Source: Emticicia agri (GTDB taxonomy: Bacteria > Bacteroidota > Bacteroidia > Cytophagales > Spirosomataceae). From it: a stretch of DNA of 64,000 nucleotides. The notes beneath the pieces were generated by a model, which saw only the letters and a program-made list of their open reading frames with translations, was not told where the DNA came from and ran no database searches. Of the stretch, positions 61,673 to 64,000 are shown piece by piece. The stretch spans positions 1-64,000 of the forward strand of contig NZ_SEWF01000031.1 in the NCBI RefSeq assembly GCF_004168285.1. Reading direction: 5' to 3'. The translations under genes were made by a program, and so were the position numbers. The first letter of the stretch is position 1. The number at the start of each line of letters is the position of its first letter.

Positions 61673-62689
61673 ATGAAAAACTTTACAAACCTGAAAAGCA
61701 GGTTAGCTACGCTATTTTTCGTAGGGCTATTCTCTGTATCTTTTCACTCCTACGCGCAACAGGAAGCGATGTTTTCACAGTACATGTTTAATACAATGGC
61801 TATCAATCCGGCTTATGCTGGTAGTCGTGATGTATTAAGTTTGACTGCCCTCGGACGTTATCAGTGGATAGGTGTTCCAGGAGCCCCCACTACTTACACT
61901 TTCTCTATGGATATGCCTATCAGCAGTGAGAAAATGGGGCTCGGCTTACAGGCCTCTTATGATGGCATCGGGCTTGCTAAAAATACTGGTATTTATCTTA
62001 CTTATTCGTATCGTGTCAAGGTCGGGCCTCGCTCAACATTGGCTTTTGGCGTACAAGGCGGCGCAGTGAATATCCGTTGGGCTTTGTCTGATGCCAAGAA
62101 TATTGCCGGTGGCGATAATGTATTCAGCGGCAACTACGATATTAACAAAATTCTGCCTAACGTAGGTGGTGGTGTATACCTGAGCAACGACCGCAGTTAT
62201 TTAGGTTTTTCATGTCCTCAGATTTTGCAAAACCCACTTTCTAATTATAATTATTCAAAATCAGACTCTGTGAAGAAAAGCCGTACACAACGCCACTTCT
62301 TCCTGATGATGGGTTTTGTGATAGGAAAAGGAAACTTTAAAATCAAGCCTTCAACGATGATTCGTTATACAGAAGGTACTCCATTAGGCTTTGACGGAAA
62401 TTTGAATTTCTGGATAAAAGATAAAATCTCATTTGGTATCTCCGGAAGAATTGGTCAGTTCCAGAGCTTTAGCCAGACCGAAGGTTTTGATGCTGCTGTT
62501 GGAATGTTAGAATTACAGCTAACTCCTCAATTCAGACTTGGTTATGCGTATGATTTCACCGCTAACCGACTTAATGACCCAAGTAAAAAAGGTATCGACC
62601 GTGTGATTGGGATTCCAACCCATGAAGCCATGCTTAGATATGAGTTTGGCTATGCTAAGAATAAAATCTTAACCCCAAGATATTTCTAA
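61673..62689 (+). CDS. PorP/SprF family T9SS outer-membrane protein
   Basis: 338 residues. The signal peptide ends at SYAQ (~29). The mature chain opens with QEAMFSQYMFNTMAINPAYAGSRD, the hallmark of PorP/SprF. Alternating beta strands of an outer-membrane barrel follow, and it ends in aromatic YFGYAKNKILTPRYF. In Flavobacterium, SprF is needed for surface display of SprB, a type B cargo encoded next to it. The giant cargo upstream carries the same class of CTD, so this is its probable dedicated partner. Confidence 0.95.
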   Translation: MKNFTNLKSRLATLFFVGLFSVSFHSYAQQEAMFSQYMFNTMAINPAYAGSRDVLSLTALGRYQWIGVPGAPTTYTFSMDMPISSEKMGLGLQASYDGIGLAKNTGIYLTYSYRVKVGPRSTLAFGVQGGAVNIRWALSDAKNIAGGDNVFSGNYDINKILPNVGGGVYLSNDRSYLGFSCPQILQNPLSNYNYSKSDSVKKSRTQRHFFLMMGFVIGKGNFKIKPSTMIRYTEGTPLGFDGNLNFWIKDKISFGISGRIGQFQSFSQTEGFDAAVGMLELQLTPQFRLGYAYDFTANRLNDPSKKGIDRVIGIPTHEAMLRYEFGYAKNKILTPRYF

Positions 62690-62813
62690 TAAATAATCTT
62701 AAGTTTATACATCGGCAGGTGTAAGAAAAATCTGAGTCTATCATTTTTTTCTCGCATCATGGTTTTATATGCAATTATTTTTACAAATCTGAGCGAATTT
62801 AAATTCAGCAACA

Positions 62814-64000
62814 ATGACTGTCAGGATAAATATCATCGGGGCCATATTTATGGCAGCTCTATTCATAGGTAGAGTACAAGCGCAGGAAGCATTGCTTAAA
62901 GCTGCCCAACATCACTATGAAAGTCTTAGCTATATCAAGGCTATTGATGCTTATGAATCTGCTTTGACCAAAAAAGGGATTACCGAGGCACAAAAGTTAG
63001 ATGCCAGAATAAAACTGGCTGATAGCTATACCAAAATCAAGGATACGCAAAACGCTGAACGCGTTTACCGTGAGATATTTGAAGGAAGCACCGGAGAATT
63101 ATCAGACGATAAAGTTCCGGTAGCTTTGAAGTATGCCCAGGTACTTGCCAGCAACGGTAAATACAAAGAAGCACAGGAAATGTATGACAAATACACCCGC
63201 AAAGTAGAAGACGACCCTCGTGGCAAAGGCTTTTCGAAACTTTACAACGATGTAAGCGTATTGTCAAAAAATGCCAACTGCTATAAGGTAGATTATCTGT
63301 CAATCAATACGAATTCATCTGATTTCAGCCCATCTTATTTCAAAAACGGTTTGGTTTTCGTTTCTAACCGTCGTAGTACAGTTGGGGTTCGCCGGGTATT
63401 TGGCTGGAATGACACGCCTTTTCTTGATTTGTATTTCTTAGATAACGTTTCTGCCATTGGCGGACAAGCCGCCGGATTGGGTACAGGTACTGAAGAAGCC
63501 AGAACTCCTCGTAAAAGAGGTGGTAGCGGTGGTGTACTTGGTTCAGATGAATATACTGCACCAACAGCTAACGATACTCGTACAATAGGAACTTATGGCG
63601 GAACTAACGTGGGTTTAGGTTTAGGGTATGGAGACAAACCTCAGACAGAGTCAGACAGAATGAGTGGCTCTATCAACTCAAAATACCACGAAGGGCCTTC
63701 GGCTTTCTTTAAAGATGGGTCAAAAGTAATTTTTACCCGTAACAACTTCCTGAATGGGAAAACCAAAAGAAGTTCAGACGGCATTACAAAATTGAAATTG
63801 TATATAGGAGAAGCCAATAAAGATGGTTGGAAAAACATCAAAGAATTACCGTTTAACAGTGATGATTATTCAGTAGGGCATCCTGCCCTATCGCCTGATG
63901 AGAAACTTTTATTCTTTGCCTCTGATATGCCCGGAGGTTTTGGCGGAACTGACTTGTATGTATCTCGTTATGATGGAAGCAGTTGGACAGCCCCGGTTAA
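62814..64000 (+). CDS. TPR/PD40 surface protein, probably OmpA-family, 5' part
   Basis: Open from the ATG at 62814 to the right edge (395 codons). A signal peptide ends near VQAQ (residue ~23). TPR-like helices follow (LLKAAQHHYESLSYIKAIDAYESAL...), then a WD40/PD40-type propeller with FSPSYFKNGLVFVSNRR, HEGPSAFFKDGSKVIFTRNN and HPALSPDEKLLFFASDMPGGFGGTDLYVS. This TPR-PD40 front is normally followed by an OmpA peptidoglycan-binding domain (PorE-like), which would lie beyond the edge. It is the third gene of the cargo / PorP / OmpA-type cluster. Confidence 0.88.
   Translation, partial: MTVRINIIGAIFMAALFIGRVQAQEALLKAAQHHYESLSYIKAIDAYESALTKKGITEAQKLDARIKLADSYTKIKDTQNAERVYREIFEGSTGELSDDKVPVALKYAQVLASNGKYKEAQEMYDKYTRKVEDDPRGKGFSKLYNDVSVLSKNANCYKVDYLSINTNSSDFSPSYFKNGLVFVSNRRSTVGVRRVFGWNDTPFLDLYFLDNVSAIGGQAAGLGTGTEEARTPRKRGGSGGVLGSDEYTAPTANDTRTIGTYGGTNVGLGLGYGDKPQTESDRMSGSINSKYHEGPSAFFKDGSKVIFTRNNFLNGKTKRSSDGITKLKLYIGEANKDGWKNIKELPFNSDDYSVGHPALSPDEKLLFFASDMPGGFGGTDLYVSRYDGSSWTAPV

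Noticed and set aside
62814-64000. Three minus-strand open frames of 66-88 codons
   Set aside because: They are antisense shadows of the TPR/PD40 gene, which has a signal peptide and known motifs.

Overview
The window looks like chromosomal DNA of a gliding-type Bacteroidota, most likely a Cytophagales member near Spirosomaceae/Leadbetterellaceae. The base composition looks AT-rich by eye. Promoters fit the Bacteroidota pattern (TTTG about 19-22 nt upstream of TAnnTTTG). Genes typical of the phylum include gldD, a type IX secretion (T9SS) cargo with a gliding-motility C-terminal domain, a PorP/SprF protein, FdhF/YdeP, DUF4783 and YcxB. I see no rRNA, tRNA, CRISPR array, transposase or phage gene.

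Layout. 1-5.1 kb: the start of a collagen-like surface protein (minus strand, runs off the left edge), a GT2 glycosyltransferase, a zinc-ribbon methyltransferase and a TMTC-like membrane protein with TPRs. 5.1-13.1 kb: prolyl oligopeptidase, fdhD with an FdhF/YdeP molybdoenzyme, a decayed gene start resembling GH31, a secreted alginate-lyase-like protein, a secreted EEP hydrolase and a 50-residue membrane protein. 13.1-18 kb: SixA-type phosphatase, bestrophin, S41 protease lipoprotein, TPR lipoprotein. 18.3-25 kb: a 2228-residue secreted repeat protein. 25-33.5 kb: housekeeping and accessory genes (coiled-coil protein, MFS, DUF423, DODA-type dioxygenase, YggS, pepT, MazG-like, collagen-like lipoprotein, TPR protein). 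33.8-38 kb: a Rieske / four-helix membrane protein / YceI run, then gldD, a phosphoribosyltransferase, DUF4783 and YcxB. 38-46.4 kb: threonine aldolase, a small lipoprotein, an isoquinoline-oxidoreductase-like molybdenum hydroxylase pair, a Crp-family regulator with a carboxymuconolactone-decarboxylase-like protein, and a fluoride riboswitch in front of a CLC-F-type fluoride exporter. 46.4-50.9 kb: small single-domain proteins between two GlxA-type AraC regulators. 51.2-64 kb: a 3368-residue T9SS type B surface protein followed by PorP/SprF and a TPR/PD40 (probably OmpA-family) protein cut by the right edge. These three probably form one surface-attachment module.

How genes work together. fdhD (sulfur transfer to the molybdenum cofactor) overlaps functionally with the YdeP enzyme 4 bp downstream. 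The 40.0/40.6-kb pair forms an iron-sulfur plus molybdenum-cofactor oxidoreductase. Rieske, a helix bundle with several conserved-looking histidines and YceI suggest a periplasmic redox module. The giant cargo is probably displayed through T9SS with the help of the PorP/SprF and OmpA-like partners.

The least ordinary content is (i) the riboswitch/CLC-F unit, (ii) the giant adhesin with an unusual 150-residue N-terminal extension and two TGGCAC promoter-like repeats, and (iii) six unrelated-looking imperfect palindromes in intergenic gaps, two of which share an architecture of four spaced CAC triplets mirrored by four GTG triplets.
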